34,847 nt of DNA from Hominenteromicrobium gallistercoris (lineage in GTDB: Bacteria > Bacillota > Clostridia > Oscillospirales > Acutalibacteraceae): assembly GCA_019119145.1 (NCBI GenBank), contig DWXR01000064.1:1-34847 (forward strand), written 5' to 3'. The notes under the pieces were generated by a model. The model saw only the letters and a list, made by a program, of their open reading frames with translations, did no database searches and had not been told where the DNA came from. This document shows positions 23,115-31,292 of this stretch, piece after piece (within the stretch, counting starts at the first letter, position 1; every line of letters starts with the position of its first letter). The translations under genes were made by a program, and so were the position numbers.

Positions 23115-23663
23115 ATGAAAAACAGGGAAAAAACCATTCAGATCGTGCTGGTCGGCGTTTTCGCCGCCGTTCTGGCCGTGCTCTCGCAGATTTCGATCCC
23201 GCTGCCCTCGGGCATTCCGGTCACGCTGCAGACCTTTGCCGTTGCGCTCTGCGGTTATGCGCTCGGCTGGAAGCGCGGGCTGCTCGCGACGGCGGTGTAC
23301 GTGGCGCTCGGGCTTGTGGGGCTGCCGGTCTTTTCCGGCTTTTCCGGCGGCGTCGGCTCGGTGCTCGGTATGGCCGGCGGCTATATCTGGGGCTTTCTGC
23401 CGATGGCGGCGCTCTGCGGCGCCGGACTGAAGGCAAAGCACCGCCCTGCGGCGCTGCTGTTCGGCGTGCTGGGGCTTGCCGCGTGCCACCTGTTCGGCAC
23501 GGCGCAGTTTGCGGTCGTTTCGGGCATGGGGCCGCTCGAATCGTTTCTGGTCGCCTCGGCGCCGTATCTGATCAAGGACGCGGTCTCTGTCGCCGCGGCT
23601 TACGGCATCGCGGCGGCGCTGCAGCATGCGCTCAGAAAAAACGGGCTCGACCTTGCGGCGTGA
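23115..23663 (+). CDS. bioY: biotin transporter substrate-binding subunit BioY
   Basis: 182 aa with about six membrane segments. BioY signatures: SQISIPLPSGIPVTLQTFAV near the N terminus, the GGYIWGF segment in the middle, and PYLIKDAVSVAAAYGIA near the C terminus. It is the S-component of an ECF biotin transporter and uses the shared EcfA/A'/T energy module, which is not in this window. ATG 23115 has AGGGGG eight bases upstream; a GTG at 23112 is also in frame. Same transcription unit as birA, with its own strong terminator. Confidence 0.95.
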   Translation: MKNREKTIQIVLVGVFAAVLAVLSQISIPLPSGIPVTLQTFAVALCGYALGWKRGLLATAVYVALGLVGLPVFSGFSGGVGSVLGMAGGYIWGFLPMAALCGAGLKAKHRPAALLFGVLGLAACHLFGTAQFAVVSGMGPLESFLVASAPYLIKDAVSVAAAYGIAAALQHALRKNGLDLAA

Positions 23664-23680
23664 TCTCTGCGGGATTCCGT

Positions 23681-23718
23681 GCGGTTTCGGAACATTTTCC
23701 GAAACCGCTTTATTTTTT
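23681..23718 (+). terminator. terminator of bioY
   Basis: GCGGTTTCGG and CCGAAACCGC form a 10-bp stem around AACATTTT, followed by TTTATTTTTT. Confidence 0.88.
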
Positions 23719-23728
23719 AACATTTCTG

Positions 23729-23737
23729 TGCTATAAT
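23729..23737 (+). promoter_or_regulatory. extended -10 promoter of the DUF951 gene
   Basis: TGCTATAAT at 23729-23737; the T-rich -35 region coincides with the tail of the bioY terminator. Confidence 0.55.
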
Positions 23738-23771
23738 CAAAAATCGAAATTATCGGAAAGGCGGGAGAATC

Positions 23772-23969
23772 ATGGACGTTCAGGTCGGGGACCGGCTGCA
23801 GATGAAGAAGGCGCACCCTTGCGGGAGCCAGATCTTCGAAGTGCTGCGCATCGGCGCGGATTTTAAGATCCGCTGCACGGGCTGCGGCCGCGAGGTCATG
23901 GTGCCCCGCCACAAGTGCGAGAAAAACATCCGGAAGATCCTGCGCGAGAGCGCGGGCGACGAGCGTTAG
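23772..23969 (+). CDS. DUF951 family small protein
   Basis: 65 aa. It matches the Firmicutes DUF951 pattern: KKAHPCGSQIFEVLRIGADF followed by IRCTGCGREVMVPRHKCEK. The single Cys and the CxxC knuckle (HPCG and CTGCG) could bind zinc. The function is not known. Family genes often sit near replication or translation genes; here the gene precedes prfA by 142 bases. The ribosome site GGCGGGAG lies before the ATG at 23772. Confidence 0.9.
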   Translation: MDVQVGDRLQMKKAHPCGSQIFEVLRIGADFKIRCTGCGREVMVPRHKCEKNIRKILRESAGDER

Positions 23970-24111
23970 CTTTTCAAAGATCCAAATTGTAAAAAGCCGC
24001 ATTTTGAGAGGGGAAAGCAGGGCGCTTCCCGCTGTGCCGCGGGTATGCGCGGTGCGTGCCTTTAAGATGCGGCGCTTCGAAAGACACAGGATTTCAGAAA
24101 GGAAACACGCT

Positions 24112-25191
24112 ATGTTTGAAAATCTTTCGGTTTTTGAGAACCGGTATGAGGAGCTGAACCTCAAACTGTACGACCCCACGGTCGCGGCGGACCGGGAACA
24201 GTACGCGGCGCTGATGAAGGAGCACAAGGAGATCACGCCGATCGTCGAGCATTACCGCGCGCTGAAAAAGGCCGAGGCGGACGCTGCGGGCGCGCAGCAG
24301 CTTCTCGACGACCCGGATTCCGACAAAGAGCTGCGCCAGATGGCGGCGGAGGAGCTGAGTGCGGCGCGCGAGGACGCGGCGCGCATCGCGGAGGAGCTCA
24401 AGATTCTGCTTCTGCCGCGCGACCCGAACGACGAGCGCAGCGTCATCGTCGAGATCCGCGGCGGCGCGGGCGGCGAGGAGGCGGCGCTGTTTGCGTACAA
24501 CCTCTACCGCATGTACACGATGTACGCCGAAAAGCGCGGCTGGAAGACCGAGATCGTCAGCCTCAACGAGACGGAGCTCGGCGGCTTCAAGGAGGTCAGC
24601 TTCACGATCGACGGCGACGGCGCGTATTCGCGGCTCAAGTTCGAGAGCGGCGTGCACCGCGTGCAGCGCGTGCCCGAAACGGAGACGCAGGGGCGCATCC
24701 ACACCTCGACGGCGACCGTCGCGGTGCTGCCGGAGGCCGACGAGGTCGAGCTGGAGCTCGACCCGAAGGACCTGCAGATCGACACGTTCCGCTCGAGCGG
24801 CGCGGGCGGCCAGCACATCAACAAGACCTCGTCGGCGATCCGCGTCACGCACCTGCCGACCGGCACGGTCGTCGAGTGTCAGGACGAGCGCAGCCAGTAC
24901 AAAAACAAGGACAAGGCGCTGCGCGTCCTGCGCGCGCGGCTGCTCGACGCGAAGGTGGCGGAGCAGAACGCCGAAATCGCGGCGAACCGCAGGAGCCAGG
25001 TCGGCACCGGCGACCGCTCCGAGCGCATCCGCACGTACAACTACCCGCAGCTGCGCGTCACCGACCACCGCATCGGCCTGACGCTCTACCGGCTCGCGGA
25101 CATTCTGAACGGCGACCTCGACGAGATCATCGACGCGCTCATCGCGGCGGACCGCGCCGAAAAGCTCAGGGAGAGCATGGAGAACGGATGA
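24112..25191 (+). CDS. prfA: peptide chain release factor 1
   Basis: 359 aa, the normal RF1 length. It releases the peptide at UAA and UAG. The GGQ loop is in SSGAGGQHINKTSSAIRVTH, and domain 2 carries RVPETETQGRIHTSTATVAV, in the place of the RF1 stop-codon reading (PxT-type) region. The start ATG 24112 has AAAGGA upstream and gives the canonical MFENL; the open frame upstream is not supported. prmC, which methylates the GGQ glutamine and often follows prfA, is not adjacent. The stop overlaps the next gene's ATG by four bases (ATGA). Confidence 0.97.
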   Translation: MFENLSVFENRYEELNLKLYDPTVAADREQYAALMKEHKEITPIVEHYRALKKAEADAAGAQQLLDDPDSDKELRQMAAEELSAAREDAARIAEELKILLLPRDPNDERSVIVEIRGGAGGEEAALFAYNLYRMYTMYAEKRGWKTEIVSLNETELGGFKEVSFTIDGDGAYSRLKFESGVHRVQRVPETETQGRIHTSTATVAVLPEADEVELELDPKDLQIDTFRSSGAGGQHINKTSSAIRVTHLPTGTVVECQDERSQYKNKDKALRVLRARLLDAKVAEQNAEIAANRRSQVGTGDRSERIRTYNYPQLRVTDHRIGLTLYRLADILNGDLDEIIDALIAADRAEKLRESMENG

Positions 25192-26819
25192 ACATGAATA
25201 CACGCATTCTGCATGCCGGACAGGCATATGATATAGAGGCGGCGGGGGAGATCCTCCGCCGGGGCGGCCTGGTGGCGATCCCGACCGAAACGGTCTACGG
25301 CCTCGCGGGCAACGCGCTGGACCCCGCGGTTTCGGCGCGCATCTACGCGGTCAAGGGCCGCCCCTCCGATAACCCGCTGATCGTCCACATCAGCGCGATG
25401 GAGGAGCTGTCGCCGCTCGTCGCGGAGATCCCCGCGGCGGCGAAAAAGCTGGCCGAGGCCTTCTGGCCCGGCCCGCTGACGATCATCATGAAAAAATCGG
25501 CGATTGTGCCGAAGGAGACGACCGGCGGGCTCGACACCGTCGCGGTGCGCATGCCGTCGCATCCGGCGGCGCGCGCGATCATCCGCGCGGCGGGCGTGCC
25601 GCTCGCGGCGCCGTCCGCAAACCTTTCGGGCCTGCCGAGCCCCTCGGCCTTCGAGCACGTCTGCGACGACCTGATGGGCCGCGTGGAGGCGATCGTCGAC
25701 GGCGGCGACTGCGCGGTCGGGCTGGAATCGACGGTCATCACGGTCGCGGGCGAGGTGCCGTGCGTGCTGCGGCCGGGCGGCGTCTCGGTCGAGCAGCTCC
25801 GCGCCGTGCTCGGCCGGGTCGACGTCGACCGCGCGGTGCTCGAAAAGCCCGCCGAAAACGCGCGCGTCGCGTCGCCGGGCATGAAGTATAAGCATTACGC
25901 GCCGAAGGCGGAGATCACGATCGTCGACGCGGCGCTCGAGGATTACGCCCGCTTTGTGAACGCGCAGCCGGAAGCCGTCGCGCTCTGCTTTCAGGGCGAG
26001 GAAGCGCTGCTCGACGTGCCCTGCGTGCCGTTCGGCCGCGCGGAGGACGCACTCTCGCAGGCGCACGATTTGTTTGCGGCGCTGCACCGGCTCGACGCGA
26101 TCGGCGCGAAAACGGTGTATGCGCGCATGCCGCGCCGCAACGGCGTCGGCCTCGCGGTGTACAACCGGCTGATCCGCGCCGCGGCCTTCCGCGTGTACGC
26201 GCCCGAAAGCACCTGGGTGGTCGGCCTGACGGGCCAGACCGGCGCGGGAAAATCGACGGTTTCCGCACGGCTTGCGGCGCGCGGCTGCGCGGTCATCGAC
26301 TGCGACGCCGTGACGCGCGACCCGGCGCTTTACAGCGGCGAATGCCTTGCGGAGTTGCAAAAAGCCTTCGGGCGTGATATTATGAGACCGGACGGGACAC
26401 TCGACCGCCGGCTGCTCGCGCGCCGCGCCTTTGCGGACAGTGATACGACGCAGACGCTGAACCGCATCACGCATCCGGTGATCTTCAGCCGACTGCGCGC
26501 GGAGATCGCAGCGCGGAAAGCGGCCGGGGCGCGCGTCATCGTGCTCGACGCGCCGACGCTCTTTGAAGCCGGCGCCGAGCGGCTCTGCCGGCGGGTCGTG
26601 TCGGTCCTCGCGGACCGCGCGGTGCGCAAAGCGCGCATTCTGCAGCGCGACGGCATCACCGGCGAAGAGGCGGAGCGGCGCATGCGCGCGCAGCAGGCGG
26701 ACGGCTTTTACGCCTCGCGCTCCGACTATGTGCTCGACAACACGGTGTCCGTAACGGATGCGGACCTCGACGATATGCTCGCAGCGCTCGGCTGCGGAGA
26801 TCAGGGAGACGGATCTTGA
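25188..26819 (+). CDS. fusion of threonylcarbamoyl-AMP synthase (Sua5/TsaC) and dephospho-CoA kinase (CoaE)
   Basis: 543 aa in one uninterrupted frame. Residues about 10-200 are the YrdC/Sua5 fold (GGLVAIPTETVYGLAGNA, KGRPSDNPLIVHI, WPGPLTIIM, APSANLSG), and about 225-340 are the C-terminal Sua5 domain (SPGMKYKHYAPKAEI). With no linker, residues about 343-543 are CoaE: P-loop GLTGQTGAGKST at 346-357, DCDAVTRD, ITHPVI, and VIVLDAPTLFEAG. The first part makes TC-AMP from threonine, bicarbonate and ATP for t6A tRNA modification (used by TsaD at 744-1754); the second phosphorylates dephospho-CoA. The start overlaps the prfA stop (ATGA); ATG 25194 is an alternative. The two activities are normally separate proteins. 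Confidence 0.93.
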   Translation: MNMNTRILHAGQAYDIEAAGEILRRGGLVAIPTETVYGLAGNALDPAVSARIYAVKGRPSDNPLIVHISAMEELSPLVAEIPAAAKKLAEAFWPGPLTIIMKKSAIVPKETTGGLDTVAVRMPSHPAARAIIRAAGVPLAAPSANLSGLPSPSAFEHVCDDLMGRVEAIVDGGDCAVGLESTVITVAGEVPCVLRPGGVSVEQLRAVLGRVDVDRAVLEKPAENARVASPGMKYKHYAPKAEITIVDAALEDYARFVNAQPEAVALCFQGEEALLDVPCVPFGRAEDALSQAHDLFAALHRLDAIGAKTVYARMPRRNGVGLAVYNRLIRAAAFRVYAPESTWVVGLTGQTGAGKSTVSARLAARGCAVIDCDAVTRDPALYSGECLAELQKAFGRDIMRPDGTLDRRLLARRAFADSDTTQTLNRITHPVIFSRLRAEIAARKAAGARVIVLDAPTLFEAGAERLCRRVVSVLADRAVRKARILQRDGITGEEAERRMRAQQADGFYASRSDYVLDNTVSVTDADLDDMLAALGCGDQGDGS

Positions 26820-27409
26820 GACGAAACCGAAAAAAGAGGCGCAGGTGGCCTGCCGTGCTCGCGGCGGTCGTGCTGCTCGCGGGATTTGCCTGGTTTGCGT
26901 TCTGCTCTGTGCAGCCGGACGTCATGGAGCTCAGCTACCCGCGCAAATACAAATCCATCGTGACGGAGCAGGCCGCGGAATACGACCTCGAGGAAAGCCT
27001 CGTTTACGCGGTCATCAAGGCGGAAAGCAACTTCGACGCTGAAGCCGTGTCGTCGGTCGGCGCGGTGGGGCTGATGCAGATGATGCCGGAGACGTTTTAC
27101 TGGATGCAGACGCACGTGGGCGAGACGTACGACGAATCGGCGCTGTACGAGCCGGAGGTGAGCATCCGCTTCGGCTGCGCGCTGCTGCGGCTGCTGCTCA
27201 GCGAGTACGGCGATCTGACCGTCGCGCTCTGCGCGTACAACGCCGGCATGGGAAATGTTGCATCGTGGCTTTCGGACAGCGCGTATTCCGACGACGGGAA
27301 GACCCTGAAGGCGATTCCCTTCGGCGAAACCGAAGCGTATGTGCAGAAAGTCCTGCAGTATAAAGAAACATACGAAGAAATTTATTATGGGGGAATGGAA
27401 AATGGCTAA
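26816..27409 (+). CDS. lytic transglycosylase (GH23, Slt-type), membrane-anchored
   Basis: 197 aa from a TTG at 26816 that overlaps the previous TGA (TTGA) and has GGGAG seven bases upstream. An Arg/Lys-rich start and one membrane segment (about 12-32) act as anchor. The catalytic domain has VIKAESNFDAEAVSSVGAVG with the catalytic Glu in AES, GLMQMMPETF, and LCAYNAGMGNV, the three GH23 motifs. It cleaves peptidoglycan glycan strands to 1,6-anhydro ends outside the membrane. It is part of the prfA / Sua5-CoaE / aminopeptidase run. Confidence 0.92.
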   Translation: MRRNRKKRRRWPAVLAAVVLLAGFAWFAFCSVQPDVMELSYPRKYKSIVTEQAAEYDLEESLVYAVIKAESNFDAEAVSSVGAVGLMQMMPETFYWMQTHVGETYDESALYEPEVSIRFGCALLRLLLSEYGDLTVALCAYNAGMGNVASWLSDSAYSDDGKTLKAIPFGETEAYVQKVLQYKETYEEIYYGGMENG

Positions 27410-28811
27410 GAAAGCGGCAAAGTCCGCAAAGGAGCTGAGCGAAGCGCTGCTCAACCCGCGCAAGAACGGCTTTTTCAAGGTCTCGGAAGAGAAGCTCGAA
27501 AAGGCCGATAAGTTCTGCGAGGGCTACAAGGCGTTTCTCGACAGCGCAAAGACCGAGCGCGAATCCGTGGAGTACGCGGTGAAGGCGGCGGAAAAGCACG
27601 GCTTCGTGCCGTTCGACCCGGCGCACAAGTATGCGCCCGGCGACAAGGTGTACGCGAACAACCGCGGCAAGGCGCTGTGCCTTGCGGTCATCGGCAAGGA
27701 GGGCTGCAGGAACGGCGTGCGCATCGCCGCGGCCCACATCGACAACCCGCGCCTTGACCTGAAGCCGATCCCGCTCTACGAGTCGAGCGAGATGGCGTAC
27801 CTGAAGACGCATTACTACGGCGGCATCAAGAAGTACCAGTGGACGGCGATCCCGCTTGCGATGCACGGCGTGGTGATCAAGCGCGACGGCACGTGCGTCA
27901 ACGTGTGCGTCGGCGAGGAGCCCGGCGACCCGCAGTTCACGATCACCGACATCCTGCCGCATCTCGGCGCCGATCAGGCGAAGAAGACGCTCGGCGGCGC
28001 GTTTACGGGCGAGGACCTCAACATCCTCGTCGGCAGCCGCCCGGTGCGCGACGAAGAGGCGAAGGAAGGCTACAAGCTCAACGTCATGCGCCTTCTGAAC
28101 GAGAAGTACGGCATCGTCGAGGCCGACCTCATCTCCGCGGAGATCGAGTTTGTCCCGGCCTTCAAGGCGACGGACATCGGCTTTGACCGCAGCCTGATCG
28201 GCGCGTACGGCCACGACGACCGCGTCTGCGCATACCCGGCGCTCGAGGCGATCCTCGCCTGCAAGAACCCGGTGCAGACCGTCGTCACGGTGCTCGCCGA
28301 CAAGGAAGAGGTTGGCAGCGACGGCAACACCGGCCTCAATTCCGAGTTCATGCGCTACTTCATCGCCGATCTCGCGGAAGCGGAGGGCGAGGTGCCGCGC
28401 CATGTGCTCTCGAAGTCGGCCTGCATTTCGGCGGACGTCACCGCGGCGTACGACCCGCACTATGCCTCGGCCTATGAGGCGCAGAACTCCTGCTACATAA
28501 ACGGCGGCCTCGGCATCGCGAAGTACACGGGCTCCCGCGGCAAGGGCGGCACGAACGATGCGAACGCCGAATTTGTCGGCCGCATCCGCCGCACGTTCGA
28601 CGACGCGGACGTCCTGTGGCAGATCGGCGAGCTCGGCAAGGTCGACCAGGGCGGCGGCGGAACGGTCGCGAAGTTCATCGCGAACCTCAACGTCGACGTG
28701 ATCGACGTCGGCGTGCCGGTGCTCTCGATGCACGCGCCGTTCGAGGTCGTTTCGAAGCTCGACGTCTACATGGCCTATAAGGGCTTCAAGGCGTTCTTCG
28801 AGGAAAAGTAA
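27402..28811 (+). CDS. M18-family metalloaminopeptidase
   Basis: 469 aa from ATG 27402 with GGGGG eight bases upstream; it overlaps the transglycosylase stop. M18 metal-site motifs are present: AAHIDNPRLDLK (His and Asp ligands near the middle), DKEEVGSDGNTGL (the catalytic Glu pair), SADVTAAYDPHY (Asp ligand), and PVLSMHAPFEVVSKLD near the C terminus (His ligand). M18 enzymes are large cytoplasmic aminopeptidases that remove acidic or neutral N-terminal residues from peptides. Last gene of the operon, followed by a terminator. Confidence 0.93.
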   Translation: MAKKAAKSAKELSEALLNPRKNGFFKVSEEKLEKADKFCEGYKAFLDSAKTERESVEYAVKAAEKHGFVPFDPAHKYAPGDKVYANNRGKALCLAVIGKEGCRNGVRIAAAHIDNPRLDLKPIPLYESSEMAYLKTHYYGGIKKYQWTAIPLAMHGVVIKRDGTCVNVCVGEEPGDPQFTITDILPHLGADQAKKTLGGAFTGEDLNILVGSRPVRDEEAKEGYKLNVMRLLNEKYGIVEADLISAEIEFVPAFKATDIGFDRSLIGAYGHDDRVCAYPALEAILACKNPVQTVVTVLADKEEVGSDGNTGLNSEFMRYFIADLAEAEGEVPRHVLSKSACISADVTAAYDPHYASAYEAQNSCYINGGLGIAKYTGSRGKGGTNDANAEFVGRIRRTFDDADVLWQIGELGKVDQGGGGTVAKFIANLNVDVIDVGVPVLSMHAPFEVVSKLDVYMAYKGFKAFFEEK

Positions 28812-28816
28812 GAGAC

Positions 28817-28850
28817 GGGCGGCAGTGGCTTGGGCCTACTGCCGCCCTTT
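28817..28850 (+). terminator. terminator of the prfA-aminopeptidase run
   Basis: GGGCGGCAGT and ACTGCCGCCC form a perfect 10-bp stem, followed by TTT and a T-rich stretch. Confidence 0.8.
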
Positions 28851-28912
28851 CCTGATATTTCCGGAAAATCCGGGCATACTGCGGAGTGTATGGAGAAGAG
28901 AGGGGGAGGACC

Positions 28913-30664
28913 ATGGACCTCAGAACAGTCCGGCGCGTGGCGGAGCTGCTTTCGCGCCTTTCAGGCCGGAAGCAGGAGGTGGCGGTGCTGCCGATGCGCG
29001 TGCAGAAGGCCCCGTTTCCGGCCGGGCCGGAGGACGCGCTGCCGCGCGCCGCGCCGGAATCCGTCGGCATCCGAAGCGGCTACCTGCAGTCGTTTCTGGA
29101 GCGGGCCGCGGCGGACCGCGGCGAAAACCTGCACAGCCTGACCGTGCTGCGGCACGGGAAGGTGATCGCCGCGTGCAGCTTTGCGCCGTTTGACCGCACG
29201 GTGTGGCACGTGACGCATTCGCTGTGCAAGACCGTGACGGGCCTTTGCGCCGGCATCCTGATCGGCGACGGGCTGCTTTCGCCCGACGAGCGCGTCGCCG
29301 ACATTTTCCCGGAGAAGGCCTCGCCGGTCGCGCGCATCCGGTGGCGCGGCCTGCTCGTGCGCCACCTGCTGAACATGACGAGCGGCGCCTCGATCAACGA
29401 GCTGGCCTCGGTCACGCAGACCGACTGGGTGCGCGGCTTTCTGGATTCGGTGCCGCAGTTCGAGCCGGGGGAGTCGTTCCAGTACAACAGCATGAATTCC
29501 TACATGCTTTCGGCGATCATCTGCAAAAAGACGGGCGGGACGCTGACCGAGTTTCTGCAGGCGCGGCTTTTCGGGCCGATGGGGATTCGGGACTTCCACT
29601 GGGAGACGTGCCCGCTCGGCATCGAGAAGGGCGGCTGGGGGCTCTACCTCAAGCAGGAGGACATGGCAAAGCTCGGCCTGCTCGTGCTGCAGCGCGGCAA
29701 ATGGGACGGCAGGGCGCTCGTGCCGGAGGACTACATCCGCGAGATGAGCCGCAAGCAGAGCGAGCCGCCGGCGGAGATGAGCGACTACGGCTACGGCTGG
29801 CAGTGCTGGCTTTGGGCGCGGCCGGGGTCGATCCTGTTCAACGGCCTGTTCGGGCAGAACATTCTCGTGATCCCGGACCTCGACATGGTCATCGCCTCGA
29901 ACGCCGGCGGCGACCGCATGTTTGGAAAATCCGGGTATCTGTCGCTCTGCGAAACGTATTTCGGCGCGGGTGTGAAGCTGCCGGATACTTGTCCGCCGGA
30001 CCCGCGCGCATACCGGCGCTTGTGCCGGGCGGTGCGGCAGCTCGAACAGGGCGCGCCGCCGGAAAAGGGACTTATCGGCTTTCTCGCGCAGCGCCGGCAG
30101 CGCAAGCTGAACGAAGCGCGCAGCGCGGAGATTGCGGGGCGGCGCTACGTCTTCGAGCCGGGCGCCGCGCGTTTGCTGCCGCTGTTCGTGCAGCTTCTCG
30201 AAAACAACTACACCACCGGCATCAGCGGCGTCCGCTTTTCCTGTGAAGCGGAAAAGCTTTACGTGACGGTCGAGGAGGGCGAGCAGCAAAACACGCTCGA
30301 GGTCGGCTTTCAGGCGCCGGTGCGCGGCAGAGTGTGCGCAAACGGCGAGGAGCAGCTCGTCGCCGTTCGCGGTCTCTGGACGCAGAACGAGGACGGCGTG
30401 CCGGTGCTGAAGCTCGACATCGCCTTCCTCGAGCAGGCGAGCACGCGGCACATCAAGCTGTTTTTCGATGCAGCGGACACCGTGCGCATGCGGCTTTCGG
30501 AGACGCCGAGCAAGCAGGCGCTGCAGGACGGCGCAGCGGTCGTCATGGGCGCGAGCCGGCTGCTCGGTGCGCTCTCGGGCGCGGTCGACGGCAAGGGGCG
30601 CATGGAATCGTGGCTCACGGCGATTGCCGAACCGGAACTGATCGGCAGGCTGGAAAAAGCATGA
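28913..30664 (+). CDS. beta-lactamase-family serine hydrolase (class C-like) with a C-terminal extension
   Basis: About 583 aa. The serine hydrolase fold lies at about 50-370: the SxxK nucleophile motif is SLCK in VTHSLCKTVTG, the YxN motif is in FQYNSMNSYML, and LVRHLLNMTSG and GYGWQCWLW are typical of this group. There is no signal peptide, so it acts in the cytoplasm, unlike wall-active members; esterase or peptidase are both possible. The C-terminal 200 residues (about 375-583) match nothing I recognise. ATG 28913 has AGGGGGAGG only three bases before it, short spacing; an in-frame GTG at 28886 is an alternative. Monocistronic. Confidence 0.85.
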   Translation: MDLRTVRRVAELLSRLSGRKQEVAVLPMRVQKAPFPAGPEDALPRAAPESVGIRSGYLQSFLERAAADRGENLHSLTVLRHGKVIAACSFAPFDRTVWHVTHSLCKTVTGLCAGILIGDGLLSPDERVADIFPEKASPVARIRWRGLLVRHLLNMTSGASINELASVTQTDWVRGFLDSVPQFEPGESFQYNSMNSYMLSAIICKKTGGTLTEFLQARLFGPMGIRDFHWETCPLGIEKGGWGLYLKQEDMAKLGLLVLQRGKWDGRALVPEDYIREMSRKQSEPPAEMSDYGYGWQCWLWARPGSILFNGLFGQNILVIPDLDMVIASNAGGDRMFGKSGYLSLCETYFGAGVKLPDTCPPDPRAYRRLCRAVRQLEQGAPPEKGLIGFLAQRRQRKLNEARSAEIAGRRYVFEPGAARLLPLFVQLLENNYTTGISGVRFSCEAEKLYVTVEEGEQQNTLEVGFQAPVRGRVCANGEEQLVAVRGLWTQNEDGVPVLKLDIAFLEQASTRHIKLFFDAADTVRMRLSETPSKQALQDGAAVVMGASRLLGALSGAVDGKGRMESWLTAIAEPELIGRLEKA

Positions 30665-30703
30665 AAAAAAGGCTTCTGTCTTTTGCGGACAGAAGCCTTT
30701 TTG
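30664..30703. terminator. bidirectional terminator
   Basis: AAAAAGGCTTCTGTC and GACAGAAGCCTTTTT form a perfect 15-bp stem with A and T runs on both sides, serving the serine hydrolase and the convergent TudS-like gene. Confidence 0.92.
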
Positions 30704-30718
30704 TGAAGTGAAATAGCT

Positions 30719-31153
30719 TTACAGGGGGAGGCGGTCGAGCTCCTCCTCGGTGTAGACCGGGATGCCGTTTTCGAGCAGCAGCGCGGCGGTCACGCCGTTT
30801 CCGGGCACCTTGCTGCCCGAAAAGGTGCCGTCGTAGATCAGGCCCTTGCCGCACGAGGGGCTTTTCGCCTTGAGGATCGCGAAATCGGCGCGGTTGAGCT
30901 GCGCGAGGTACAGCGCGGCTTCGGCGCCCTTCCTGTATTCGGCGGTGACGTCGCGCCCCGCGTTCGACATCACCTTGTCCCCGACGATTTCAGAGGGCGC
31001 GCGCGGCGTTTCCAGCCCGCCCATCTGCTCCGGGCATACGCCGAGCAGCACGTGCTCCTTTGCGAGCGCGAGGATCCGCTCGTTCTTGCAGTCGTCGCCC
31101 TTGTAGCGGCAGGCGCAGCCCAGAAGGCAGCTGCTCACGAGAATGACGGCCAT
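30719..31153 (-). CDS. DUF523 / TudS-like [4Fe-4S] thiouracil desulfidase family protein
   Basis: 144 aa from ATG 31153. The DUF523 pattern is complete: VSSCLLGCACRYKG, LGVCPEQMGGLETPR, and AKSPSCGKGLIYDG. The three conserved cysteines Cys9, Cys40 and Cys101 match those that hold the [4Fe-4S] cluster in TudS, a DUF523 member shown to convert 2-thiouracil to uracil. Extra Cys13, Cys15 and Cys22 follow the first ligand. It is divergent from upp, with the uracil permease after that, so a role in feeding desulfurated uracil into salvage is a reasonable inference. Not all DUF523 proteins have been tested, so the substrate is not certain. Confidence 0.85.
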   Translation of the reverse strand: MAVILVSSCLLGCACRYKGDDCKNERILALAKEHVLLGVCPEQMGGLETPRAPSEIVGDKVMSNAGRDVTAEYRKGAEAALYLAQLNRADFAILKAKSPSCGKGLIYDGTFSGSKVPGNGVTAALLLENGIPVYTEEELDRLPL

Positions 31154-31188
31154 TGTTTTCCACTTCCCTTTTCCTTGTTGTTGAAACG

Positions 31189-31218
31189 ATTGTAGCACGT
31201 TCCATTTTTGTCGTCAAG
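31189..31218 (-). promoter_or_regulatory. promoter of the TudS-like gene
   Basis: Minus-strand TTGACG (31218-31213), 18 bases, TACAAT (31194-31189). Its -35 is only five bases from the -35 of the divergent upp promoter. Confidence 0.65.
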
Positions 31219-31223
31219 CCGGT

Positions 31224-31252
31224 TGCACTTGCGGGGGAACTATGCTATGATT
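31224..31252 (+). promoter_or_regulatory. promoter of upp
   Basis: TTGCAC (31224-31229), 17 bases, TATGAT (31247-31252), back to back with the TudS-like promoter. Confidence 0.6.
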
Positions 31253-31292
31253 GAGTAAAATTCGCGTCTGACCGCGGGAAATGGTGGTTAAT

